Made by a program: the position numbers and the translations under genes
The notes under the pieces: generated by a model
The model's input: only the letters and a program-made list of their open reading frames with translations
Told to the model about the DNA's origin: nothing
Database searches by the model: none
Shown: positions 6,756 through 13,805 of the stretch, in pieces
Layout of the letters: every line of letters begins with the position of its first letter
Position numbering within the stretch: the stretch's first letter is position 1
IMG/VR virus record: IMGVR_UViG_3300000117_004791
Span: 4,611 to 25,127 of that record
DNA from: a virus
DNA length: 20,517 bases
Reading direction: 5' to 3' (one strand)

Positions 6756-8842
6756 TGGCTTTATTGGATAATATTAAAAATTTGTTTGTATCGCAGGTTC
6801 CCGCTCTAACTAAAGAGGCGGGGCCGATGGTGGGTTATTTCGGCGTTAATAGCACTCAAGTGCGAATGTATAACTACGCTGACCTAGCTCAAGAGGGTTA
6901 TCTAAAGAACGCAATCGTTTATCGGTGCGTAAATGAGATAGCCAAAGGCGCGTCTTCCGTGCCTTATATGGTTAAGCGCGGTGATGAGGTTATGGAATCT
7001 CATCCAGTAATCTCTTTGCTTGATAGACCCAATCCCCTACAAAGTTATTCAGAGTTTTTTAACAGCTTATACGGCTATCTTTTACTCAGCGGGAACTCTT
7101 ACATCCTTGGCATATCTGGAACTGGTGGGCCGCGAGAGCTTCACCTGCTTAGGCCGGATCGCATAGAGATTAAAGGTGGTGCGGCTGGCGTATTCCCTGA
7201 CAGATACCAATACTCAGTGAACGGGACTGTAAAAGCGACTTATGACGTAGACCAAGAAAATGGTTTCTCAGAGTTAAAGCAGGTCAAGCTATGGCATCCA
7301 ATGGATGATTATTATGGCTGCTCACCTTTGACGGCTGCGGCTATGGAGGTAGATCAGCATAACTCGGCCACTAGGCATAACATTAACTTGCTAGAAAACG
7401 GGGCAAGACCCAGCGGGGCTGTAGTATTTAAGCCACAGGATGACCAAGGCTACCGGATGCAGCTATCTGAGTCTCAGCGTCAGCAGTTGCTAACTGACCT
7501 TAACGGCAGGTTCAGCGGGAGTAAAAACGCTGGTAGACCTATGTTACTGGAGGGCGACTTTGAGTGGAAAGAGATGGGCTTGTCGCCCAAGGATATGGAT
7601 TTCCTGAACCTCAAGCATATGTCAGCCACTGATATTGCTCTGTGCTTTGGTGTGCCTAGTCAGCTAGTAGGTGTGCCTGATAGCCAGACGTACAGCAATG
7701 TGGCAGAGGCTAGGCTTGCGCTTTATGAAGAAACTATTATTCCTTATCTGCGAAAAGTGGAGTCAGACATCAATGAATGGCTGATACCTCAGTACGATGA
7801 AGATGTTAATTTTCAATATGACATTGACCGAATCCCCGCCCTATCAGAGCGCCGCAGGATCATATATACAAACGTAATAGCAGCGGTTGATAAAGGCATC
7901 ATGACCCGCAATGAGGCTAGGGAGATGGTTGGCCTAAGCCCCATTGATGGCGCGGATGATTTGCTGGTTCCCGCTAACCTGTTTGCATTAAATGACGGAA
8001 AGGTTCCAGAGGCTGAAGAGCCAGAGCCAGAAGAAGAGGTGGACTTATATGATGACAGGGAAGTGGACGCAAAGGCCGTCACAAACTTCCCAGAGAAGGG
8101 TGACAACAAAAAGATAAGTCTTAGAAACAGCAACTATCCTCAATTTAGCTTCGCATTCGCCAAGGCGCTTTATGACGATAAATCCACGGTAGGCCGCAAG
8201 GTGTGGGGTGCTGGTGGGAATATCAGGGGCAACGGTGCCTTTCAAAACTGGATGAAGGCTAGAGATGGGTCAGAAACCCCAGCGATACTGGACTGGATCA
8301 AGGAGCGCGAGGCTTGGTGCGCTAGGCATACCGTAGTTGATGGGAACCAGTTTGTAGGTGGCAAAACAGAGCCTAATTCTTCTAACATTGCTGGCGTGGT
8401 AGCCCTTATTAAGTGGGGCGCGATTAATCCTAAGCTGGGACAGCAAGGGATGAAAGACGTCATACTGGAAGTGGTCAAAAAGCTGGAAGACAAGAAATCA
8501 GACGAATACACCAGCATGGAATTTGGCGATGTTGACGAAAAAGCTGTCAGCGCTAAAGTTAAGAAAGGACTTCAAGAAAAGGTCAAAAAGCACAATGAGA
8601 AGTACGGGGATAAGCCAACCAAGAGAGCTACTCTAAGGATGCTCACGGCTGTTTTTGAGCGAGGGGTAGGCGCGTACCGGACTAACCCGCAAAGTGTCAG
8701 ACCAAGCGTTACAGGGCCAGATCAGTGGGCATATGCAAGGGTCAATTCATTCCTGTTTGCTCTACGCACGGGTCGCTTTCAGGGTGGAGCATTTGACACA
8801 GACTTGTTTCCGAAGGGTCACCCTCTGAGTTCTAAGAAGTAA
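6755..8842 (+). CDS. HK97-family portal protein with a long C-terminal extension
   Basis: 695 residues, against about 400-430 for ordinary HK97-type portals. Residues about 1-410 are the portal: AIVYRCVNEIAKGASSVP, HPVISLLDRPNP, YLLLSGNSYI, LRPDRIEI, HNINLLENGARPSG, and FGVPSQLVGVPDSQTYSN are all family blocks. It forms the dodecameric DNA gate at the capsid vertex. An acidic linker (about 415-440, EEPEPEEE and similar) leads to a 250-residue module. That module has WIKEREAWCARH and GVVALIKWGAI (about 515-560) and then GVGAYRTNP and WAYARVNSFL near the end, with a basic Lys-rich helix between. These blocks recur in tailed-phage structural proteins (possibly DUF5824-related) but have no known function. 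The gene is followed directly by a hairpin at 8847-8866. Confidence 0.9.
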   Translation: MALLDNIKNLFVSQVPALTKEAGPMVGYFGVNSTQVRMYNYADLAQEGYLKNAIVYRCVNEIAKGASSVPYMVKRGDEVMESHPVISLLDRPNPLQSYSEFFNSLYGYLLLSGNSYILGISGTGGPRELHLLRPDRIEIKGGAAGVFPDRYQYSVNGTVKATYDVDQENGFSELKQVKLWHPMDDYYGCSPLTAAAMEVDQHNSATRHNINLLENGARPSGAVVFKPQDDQGYRMQLSESQRQQLLTDLNGRFSGSKNAGRPMLLEGDFEWKEMGLSPKDMDFLNLKHMSATDIALCFGVPSQLVGVPDSQTYSNVAEARLALYEETIIPYLRKVESDINEWLIPQYDEDVNFQYDIDRIPALSERRRIIYTNVIAAVDKGIMTRNEAREMVGLSPIDGADDLLVPANLFALNDGKVPEAEEPEPEEEVDLYDDREVDAKAVTNFPEKGDNKKISLRNSNYPQFSFAFAKALYDDKSTVGRKVWGAGGNIRGNGAFQNWMKARDGSETPAILDWIKEREAWCARHTVVDGNQFVGGKTEPNSSNIAGVVALIKWGAINPKLGQQGMKDVILEVVKKLEDKKSDEYTSMEFGDVDEKAVSAKVKKGLQEKVKKHNEKYGDKPTKRATLRMLTAVFERGVGAYRTNPQSVRPSVTGPDQWAYARVNSFLFALRTGRFQGGAFDTDLFPKGHPLSSKK

Positions 8843-8866
8843 AGAAAACCCGCCATGCGGCGGGTT
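8840..8866 (-). terminator. Intrinsic terminator of the 8885-9208 minus-strand gene
   Basis: A perfect 8-bp stem (8847-8854 AACCCGCC with 8859-8866 GGCGGGTT) encloses a 4-nt loop. On the minus strand it is followed by TTCTTTACTT, a T-rich tract, giving a standard Rho-independent terminator 18 nt past the stop of the minus-strand gene. On the plus strand there is no T tract after the stem, so termination of the portal message would be weak. Confidence 0.75.
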
Positions 8867-8884
8867 GACTTGAATGCGCTGCCC

Positions 8885-9208
8885 TTAGAAGTTTACGGGC
8901 TTGTATGATTTCCAATAGAGGGCGATTTCAAGGGCGCGTACTACCAAGGGGTGAGGCTCATACTGGCTAGTAAGCGGAGAGTTGCAAGTGGAGCCGCCTT
9001 TGATAATTGGCGCGATGTGTTGGTTTACGACTGTGTTTGCCTTTTGGATATCAACAACCGTATTTGCCAAGATGTCAAAAAGCTGGTTATCAATGTTGCC
9101 GTGATCAAAGTGGACATCAGATTCAATGTAATCCCAACATATTTGACCATTTACCCAGTTTTCAGCCCGCATGACGGCAACGGCGAAAGTTTTAATAATG
9201 TTTTGCAT
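8885..9208 (-). CDS. Unknown 107-residue protein on the opposite strand (moron-like)
   Basis: Not recognised. The ATG at 9208-9206 is chosen because GGGGG (9218-9214) lies 5 nt upstream. An earlier in-frame start at 9247 would lie at the predicted transcription start and lack a ribosome site. The protein begins MQNIIKTFAVAVMRAENW and is otherwise soluble-looking, with an aspartate-rich middle (DYIESDVHFDHGNIDN) and two cysteines. A clear promoter lies upstream (-10 at 9261-9256) and an intrinsic terminator follows the stop. A single gene with its own promoter and terminator, set against the direction of the head operon between portal and minor head genes, is the classic layout of a moron (accessory gene expressed independently of the lytic operon). 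Function cannot be inferred from sequence. Confidence 0.7.
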   Translation of the reverse strand: MQNIIKTFAVAVMRAENWVNGQICWDYIESDVHFDHGNIDNQLFDILANTVVDIQKANTVVNQHIAPIIKGGSTCNSPLTSQYEPHPLVVRALEIALYWKSYKPVNF

Positions 9209-9250
9209 AACAACCCCCAAGTAAAATAAAAGTAAACTGCGTTTCAACAG

Positions 9251-9312
9251 TTGTAATTATACACGTTTGTTATATATGCACAACCTTTTTAACAAAAAAA
9301 AGTGAAAAAAAT
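9251..9312 (-). promoter_or_regulatory. Sigma70-like promoter for the minus-strand unknown gene, copy B of a duplicated promoter region
   Basis: On the minus strand: -35 TTGTGC (9283-9278), a 16-nt spacer, and a perfect -10 TATAAT (9261-9256), about 48 nt before the ATG. The blocks at 9251-9261 and 9302-9312 are identical to those at 1082-1092 and 1134-1144 in front of the amidoligase operon, at nearly the same spacing. The block at 9302-9312 contains an in-frame GTG that could be mistaken for the nuclease start. Confidence 0.7.
9268..9276 (+). promoter_or_regulatory. Possible extended -10 promoter for the nuclease-MuF genes
   Basis: TGTTATATA resembles the extended -10 TGnTATAAT and lies about 37 nt before the ATG at 9314. 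No good -35 was found at the right distance. It overlaps the minus-strand promoter region. It would supply transcription downstream of the inserted opposite-strand gene, but read-through from the portal is an alternative. Confidence 0.3.
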
Positions 9313-9313
9313 T

Positions 9314-9679
9314 ATGATTGATCCGTATTACTACAGATGTAACGTGGTTCGCGTGATAGATGGCGACACGATAGTGGTGGACATAGATCAGGGCTTTGAT
9401 GATTGGAAGCACGGGCAAAAACTGAGGTTGGCTGGTATAGACACGCCAGAGAGCCGGACGCGCAACCTCGCAGAAAAGGCTTTGGGACTTGCGGCCAAGG
9501 AAAGATTAAAAGCCCTTTGCGGGGATGAGGTATTCATTAAATCTTTGGGCAAAGGCAAGTATGGTCGCATATTAGCCGTGCTTCATACCCGCGAAGGCAC
9601 TAATATCTGTGATACCTTAATCAACGAGGGCCACGCAGTTGAATACTGGGGCGGTAAGAAAACAAAGGTCTGGGCTTAA
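9314..9679 (+). CDS. Staphylococcal-nuclease-like (thermonuclease, TNase fold) protein
   Basis: 121 residues from the ATG at 9314. A GTG at 9302 would add four residues but lies in a conserved promoter block. All catalytic residues of micrococcal nuclease have counterparts: Asp18 in IDGDT and Asp43 in GIDTPE for calcium, Arg38 and Glu46 in the R-LAGIDTPE stretch, and Arg85 in GKYGR. The protein is therefore expected to be an active phosphodiesterase on DNA or RNA. It has no signal peptide, so it would act inside the host or in the virion. No clear Shine-Dalgarno precedes either start. It overlaps the MuF-like gene by 41 nt. The position in the head cassette, where many phages carry an HNH nuclease, hints at a packaging or host-DNA-degradation role. 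Confidence 0.85.
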   Translation: MIDPYYYRCNVVRVIDGDTIVVDIDQGFDDWKHGQKLRLAGIDTPESRTRNLAEKALGLAAKERLKALCGDEVFIKSLGKGKYGRILAVLHTREGTNICDTLINEGHAVEYWGGKKTKVWA

Positions 9680-10493
9680 ACAGATACGGCGCTTCCGTCA
9701 GGGAAGGGTTGATTCTCGCAAATACCTAGCACAGCAAAAGCGAATGCAGTCCGTGCGCTCCCGCAGACTGCAAAAAAAGCTAGACACCGCATTCCGTAAA
9801 GACGTCCGCATAATTGCCAGCCAGATCAAGGCAGGTGTAACCCCAGACTTTGACCAATCTACTCGCCGCAAAGAGGTTGAAATATACGCAACTGTCAAGA
9901 CTGAGGTAAAAAAGCTATTCCAAACCATCATTGAGATAAATGATGAAAAGTATGAGCCTGTATTTTCCAAGGCTGCGGTTGATGTGGGATTTGGCTTTAA
10001 TAGGTCTGATGCGGTGGAGGATTGGATAACTCAGTATATGCAAGCCCGTGAAATCATATTTGCAGGCATATCCCAAAGAATGACTAGAAAAATTCTGGAC
10101 GATATAGAAATACTGCAATCAGAGGGGTTGGGTATTGATGCCATAGCTAGAACCATTACCAGAACCCATTTCTCAATAGGACGCAAAAGGGCGGCGCTCA
10201 TAGCTAGAACTGAAGTACACAGCGCGGCTGGATATGGGCAGCACAACTACCACAGGTCACTCAGCACTGACTTAGGCATAAACATGGTCAAGCAGTGGGT
10301 GGCAACCCTAGATGACCGAACCAGATCAGCCCATGCAGAAATGAACGGCACCCAAGTATCAATGGATGAGCCTTTCTATATGCCTAACGGTAGAGAGATG
10401 CAATACACCGGAGATTCTAACGGCGGGGCTGCAAACGTGATAAATTGTCGTTGTGCGATTATCTATGTAGATGCAGAGGATGATATAACTTAG
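9639..10493 (+). CDS. MuF-like minor head protein (SPP1 gp7 / Mu gpF family)
   Basis: 284 residues if the TTG at 9639 is used; GAGGG lies 9 nt upstream of it. The next in-frame ATG is at 9744 (residue 36) and has no ribosome site. The N-terminus is very basic (KQIRRFRQGRVDSRKY), followed by a helical region. The family C-terminal domain is clear: LIARTEVHSAAGYGQ, then QWVATLDDRTRSAHAEMNG, then FYMPNGREMQ, ending in INCRCAIIYVD. MuF proteins are minor head components near the portal that take part in head assembly or early DNA ejection. The gene lies between portal and protease as expected, although a nuclease and an opposite-strand gene have been inserted before it. Confidence 0.85.
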   Translation: MNTGAVRKQRSGLKQIRRFRQGRVDSRKYLAQQKRMQSVRSRRLQKKLDTAFRKDVRIIASQIKAGVTPDFDQSTRRKEVEIYATVKTEVKKLFQTIIEINDEKYEPVFSKAAVDVGFGFNRSDAVEDWITQYMQAREIIFAGISQRMTRKILDDIEILQSEGLGIDAIARTITRTHFSIGRKRAALIARTEVHSAAGYGQHNYHRSLSTDLGINMVKQWVATLDDRTRSAHAEMNGTQVSMDEPFYMPNGREMQYTGDSNGGAANVINCRCAIIYVDAEDDIT

Positions 10494-10555
10494 GGTTGTC
10501 ACGGCATAACCCTGAGTATAAACTTGTAAACCCATCAGCGTAGACAACGCGACCT

Positions 10556-10571
10556 GTGATTAGCCAATCAC
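10556..10571 (+). other. Small hairpin upstream of the prohead protease gene
   Basis: GTGATT and AATCAC form a perfect 6-bp stem with a 4-nt loop in the 107-nt gap between the MuF-like gene and the protease. It is followed by only three T residues, so it is at best a weak terminator or an mRNA-processing or stability element. A second inverted repeat (10492-10497 with 10508-10513) begins in the MuF stop codon. Confidence 0.3.
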
Positions 10572-10600
10572 TTTAACTAGCTGTTTTAGAGGAATCCATT

Positions 10601-11548
10601 ATGACTGATGGTTTAAACCCAGCAGATCGGATCAATCAAGCGTTACAGGCGCTAGATGACAGTCTTAACCAAGACGCTGAGTCTGAGGTTAAAAAAGACC
10701 AAATACGGCGGGATGTATTTACAACTGAAGAAGAAGCCCAAGAACGGGCAGAAGAGATAGGTTGTTCTGGCACTCACTCCCATGATGAGGATGGCAATGA
10801 AGTCTTTATGCCATGTGCTACCCACGATGAATACATTGAGCAAACTGGCAGAGATGTGGCTAGTAAGGAAGATGAAGAAGAGTTAGATAGCGAACACATT
10901 GATTTCCGGTCAAGCATTAAAGCCTACAGTGATGAGGATGATGAGGAAAAGGGTACATTTGAAGGTTATGGCTCAATCTTCAATAACAAAGACCTTGGCA
11001 ATGACGTAGTTGTAAATGGCGCGTTTCAAAAGTCCTTGCGTAGAACTGGCCCTAAAGGGGTAAAGCTCCTTTATCAGCATAAGTCAGATATGCCTATTGG
11101 CGTGTTTGAGAGCATAAAAGAAGATCAAGACGGCTTGAAAGTGAAGGGCCGACTAGCTTTAGGAACCCAAGCGGGTAGAGAAGCATACGAATTAATGAAG
11201 ATGGGCGCATTAGATGGCCTGTCTATTGGTTTTCGGGTAGCACCCAAAGGCCAAGAATATGATAGCCGCCGAAAGCGCAGGTATATCAAAGAAGTAGAAT
11301 TGATGGAGATTAGCCTAGTCACGTTCCCGATGAATCCCAAAGCTAGGGTTAGGTCGGTAAAAGGTGAAGAGCTATCTATCAGGGAATGGGAAGGCGGTTT
11401 GCGTGATGCTTTCAGTTTATCCCGTTCAGAGGCCAAGGTCGCGGCGAAAGCTGTACACAAGGCATTTAATCAGCGAGAGGCTGAAGAAGCAGACACTGGA
11501 GCGGTTGATGCGCTTCATTCTTTAACCAATACACTTAAACACCTATAA
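10601..11548 (+). CDS. Prohead (head maturation) protease, HK97 gp4 / U35 family, with N-terminal extension
   Basis: 315 residues. The protease domain runs from about residue 100 to 255: FEGYGSIFNN, then LLYQHKSDMPIG with the likely catalytic His160, then GLSIGF with the likely nucleophile Ser208, then ELMEISLVTFPMNP. It cleaves scaffold and capsid delta domains during head maturation. Typical U35 proteases are about 180-220 residues; the extra N-terminus (about 30-90) carries a Cys/His pattern, IGCSGTH at 53-59 and MPCATHDEY at 70-78, that could bind metal and recurs as a small add-on in other phage head proteins. A good ribosome site (TAGAGGA) precedes the ATG. The gene lies directly before the major capsid gene, its substrate. 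Confidence 0.9.
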   Translation: MTDGLNPADRINQALQALDDSLNQDAESEVKKDQIRRDVFTTEEEAQERAEEIGCSGTHSHDEDGNEVFMPCATHDEYIEQTGRDVASKEDEEELDSEHIDFRSSIKAYSDEDDEEKGTFEGYGSIFNNKDLGNDVVVNGAFQKSLRRTGPKGVKLLYQHKSDMPIGVFESIKEDQDGLKVKGRLALGTQAGREAYELMKMGALDGLSIGFRVAPKGQEYDSRRKRRYIKEVELMEISLVTFPMNPKARVRSVKGEELSIREWEGGLRDAFSLSRSEAKVAAKAVHKAFNQREAEEADTGAVDALHSLTNTLKHL

Positions 11549-11562
11549 AGAGGACTTGTACT

Positions 11563-12777
11563 ATGTCGGATGACATTAAAAACGCAGTCTCTGAGATGGG
11601 CGAGGCTTTTGAAGAGTTTAAAAAAGCCTATGACCAGAAATTAGAGAATGTATCTAAAGGTGTTGCTGATCCCCTTCTGGACGGAAAAATTGAAGCTATT
11701 GAAGCCAAGATGGATTCTCTGGAGACAGTAAATCAGCAACTTGTTCAGCAAAAAGCACATCAAGAAAAGATGACAGAGCAAATGGATCGCATGGAAACAG
11801 CGCTCCGCCGCCCTAATACTGGTTTTGATGCAAAGCAGATTGACGAAACCCACGCAGCTTGGGACAAGTATTGTCGCAAAGGCTTGGAAGGTCTTGATGC
11901 CGCTGAAAAGAAAGCCCTTACTGTCAGCAATGACAGCACTGGCGGTTATCTTGCCCCTCCCGAGTATGTTCGCGAGCTAATAAAGACGGTTACGGAGATT
12001 TCTCCAATCCGCTCTATTGCCCGTGTCCGCAGCACAGCGCAGCGATCTATCCAGATTCCTAAGCGTACTGGACAGTTTGCGGCTCAGTGGGTGGCTGAAA
12101 GCGCCACACGCTCAGAGACAACAGGGTACACCGTAGGGTTAGAAGAGATACCAGCGCACGAGCAATATGCTTTGGTTGATATTTCTGAGCAAGACCTTGA
12201 GGATTCAGTATTTGACCTAGAAGCAGAAATGCAGTCTGAGTTTTCCGAGCAGTTTGCTAAAGCTGAAGGCACAGCTTTCGTCTCTGGTGACTCTGTAGGC
12301 AAGCCAGAAGGTATTTTGACTAATTCTAGCGTTGCATCTGTTAACTCTGGAAACGCTAACCTTTTAACCGCTGACGGCTTAATTACTCTGGTGCATAGCA
12401 TTAAGAGCGATTACAGCAGAAACGGAACATTCGTATTTAATAGAACTACTTTGGCGGCTATTCGCAAGCTCAAGGACACTGCTGGTCAGTATGTCTTTCA
12501 AGCTGGCATGAGCCTTCAGGGTGGCGCTACAAATACGATTCTCGGTTATAGCTATGTAGAAGCAACTGATATGCCTGATGTGGCGGCTGGTGCAAAGGCC
12601 GTTGCGTTTGGTGATTTCCGAAGGGCTTACATGATCGTTGATCGCGTAGCCTTGGCTGTCTTGCGTGATCCTTTCACACAGGCAACCTCTGGAAATGTTC
12701 GCTATGTAGCTCGTCGCCGTGTGGGTGGTCAGGTAATTCTGGCTGAAGCAATCATCAAGCAGAATGTTGCTGCTTAA
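11563..12777 (+). CDS. Major capsid protein, HK97 fold
   Basis: 404 residues. Residues 1 to about 95 are charged and helical (AFEEFKKAYDQKLENV, then a coiled coil rich in Lys, Gln and Met), typical of the delta scaffold domain removed by the prohead protease. The mature part begins near residue 110-125: KKALTVSNDSTGGYLAPPEYV and then ISPIRSIARV, both strong family blocks. Further support comes from AAQWVAES, EISEQDLEDS-like text (VDISEQDLEDS), FVSGDSVGKPEGIL and the C-terminal VALAVLRDPFT and RRRVGGQVI. The protein forms the icosahedral shell. GAGG with a short spacer precedes the ATG. It follows the protease gene by 14 nt. Confidence 0.95.
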   Translation: MSDDIKNAVSEMGEAFEEFKKAYDQKLENVSKGVADPLLDGKIEAIEAKMDSLETVNQQLVQQKAHQEKMTEQMDRMETALRRPNTGFDAKQIDETHAAWDKYCRKGLEGLDAAEKKALTVSNDSTGGYLAPPEYVRELIKTVTEISPIRSIARVRSTAQRSIQIPKRTGQFAAQWVAESATRSETTGYTVGLEEIPAHEQYALVDISEQDLEDSVFDLEAEMQSEFSEQFAKAEGTAFVSGDSVGKPEGILTNSSVASVNSGNANLLTADGLITLVHSIKSDYSRNGTFVFNRTTLAAIRKLKDTAGQYVFQAGMSLQGGATNTILGYSYVEATDMPDVAAGAKAVAFGDFRRAYMIVDRVALAVLRDPFTQATSGNVRYVARRRVGGQVILAEAIIKQNVAA

Positions 12778-12789
12778 TAGGAGGCGATA

Positions 12790-13239
12790 ATGAAAGACTT
12801 AGCCAACAATATATCAGCCGTGCAATCATTGGCTCCGGCGGTTCGCACCGCTGACGCTAATGGTACTGGTGTTGATTTGCAGGGCTTTGAATCAGCCACG
12901 ATTGTGGTTGATACAGGCATTGAAGGAGATACTCTTAGCTCATCGGTTAAGATAGATTTCAAACTTGAGGATTCATCTGACAACAGCACTTTCGCGGCGG
13001 TTACATCCGCCACGGCGGTAACTGATGGTACGGTGGACTCAAGCGGAATATTCTTGACCCTTGACGCTAATGGCGAAACCCCTCAAATAACCACTATTGG
13101 TTATGTGGGTGGCGCTCGGTATGTGCGCGTTGTTGCAGACTTTACTGGCACTCACAGTAACGGAACTCCCGTTGCTGCCGCTGTCATTAAAGGCGCACCA
13201 CGACACAGCACTGATGCAGATACTCTTTCAACTGCGTAG
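12790..13239 (+). CDS. Small structural protein next to the capsid gene, possible head decoration protein
   Basis: 149 residues. It starts NISAVQSLAPAVRTADANG, with GFESATIVVDTG and GARYVRVVADFTGT later; this beta-rich pattern is common to a family of small proteins encoded just after major capsid genes in HK97-like phages. No helices or membrane segments stand out; Ala, Thr, Ser, Val and Asp dominate. A decoration or stabilising role on the capsid is inferred from position and composition only. A strong ribosome site (AGGAGG) precedes the ATG, suggesting high expression. The gene is followed by an intrinsic-terminator-like hairpin, so capsid and this protein may share a high-level transcript. 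Confidence 0.6.
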   Translation: MKDLANNISAVQSLAPAVRTADANGTGVDLQGFESATIVVDTGIEGDTLSSSVKIDFKLEDSSDNSTFAAVTSATAVTDGTVDSSGIFLTLDANGETPQITTIGYVGGARYVRVVADFTGTHSNGTPVAAAVIKGAPRHSTDADTLSTA

Positions 13240-13252
13240 TAAAATGGATGGC

Positions 13253-13280
13253 AGGGGGAGCCTAGCTCCCCTTGTTATTT
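13253..13280 (+). terminator. Intrinsic terminator after the capsid / decoration genes
   Basis: GGGGAGC (13255-13261) pairs with GCTCCCC (13265-13271) around a 3-nt loop; two more weak pairs extend the stem. TTGTTATTT follows. This is a good Rho-independent terminator shape on the plus strand, placed 15 nt after the stop at 13239 and before the AT-hook gene's ribosome site. Confidence 0.75.
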
Positions 13281-13292
13281 AGAGGATCAATT

Positions 13293-13586
13293 ATGACTTC
13301 ATATAAGATAGTAATACCCAAGCCAGCGGCATCAGATGAGTCAGGCACAGAAATTAAACTGTATGCTGCTGATGAAATCGTTAATCCAACTGGTGATTGG
13401 CAAAAGCAAATTATGGATGGCTTTGTGGAAAACGGGTGGGCTATGGAAATAAAAACCGTAGAGCCTACAGAAAAGTTAACCGTTGAGGCTGAAGTCACTG
13501 TGGTAGAGAATGCGGGTGATGAATCTGTAGAAGAAGCCCCTAAAAAGAAAAGAGGAAGGCCAAAGAAAGTTCAGCCTGAGGATTAA
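13293..13586 (+). CDS. Small acidic protein with a C-terminal AT-hook
   Basis: 97 residues from the ATG at 13293, preceded by AGAGG; an in-frame ATG at 13272 lies in the terminator and has no ribosome site. The protein is acidic through most of its length (many Glu), then ends in KKKRGRPKK at about 86-94, a classic AT-hook core (RGRP) that binds the minor groove of AT-rich DNA. Family not recognised beyond this. An acidic body with a DNA-binding tail beside the capsid genes suggests a head-associated or internal protein that contacts packaged DNA, but a regulatory role is equally possible. Confidence 0.6.
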   Translation: MTSYKIVIPKPAASDESGTEIKLYAADEIVNPTGDWQKQIMDGFVENGWAMEIKTVEPTEKLTVEAEVTVVENAGDESVEEAPKKKRGRPKKVQPED

Positions 13587-13589
13587 TGC

Positions 13590-13793
13590 GTGAAAGATAC
13601 TAGAGATTTTAGAATAGTAGATAGTGCGCTAAATACTCACGAAAAGGTCTGCGAACAGCGATACAAAAGAATTGAAGAAAGACTGAAAAGTGGCAGTGAG
13701 CGGTTTGATCGCTTAGAAAAAATGGTATGGGGTATATATGTCCTACTCATATCGTCGGCCCTTCTCCCTAATATTCTGGCTTCCATGCAATGA
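13590..13793 (+). CDS. Small membrane protein with an N-terminal coiled coil (XhlA/holin-like)
   Basis: 67 residues from a GTG start at 13590; GAGGA lies 7 nt upstream and no in-frame ATG is available nearby. Residues about 15-42 form a charged amphipathic helix with heptad character (HEKVCEQRYKRIEERLK, SERFDRLEKM). Residues about 46-65 form one transmembrane segment (WGIYVLLISSALLPNIL). This arrangement fits XhlA-like hemolysin/holin accessory proteins and many small phage membrane proteins. It could take part in lysis, although no endolysin was seen in the window to support that. Confidence 0.55.
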   Translation: MKDTRDFRIVDSALNTHEKVCEQRYKRIEERLKSGSERFDRLEKMVWGIYVLLISSALLPNILASMQ

Positions 13794-13805
13794 GGAAAGC
13801 ATACG

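Noticed and set aside
10492-10513. Inverted repeat AGGGTT / AACCCT at the end of the MuF-like gene, considered as a terminator
   Set aside because: Six-bp stem with a 10-nt loop and no T tract after it.
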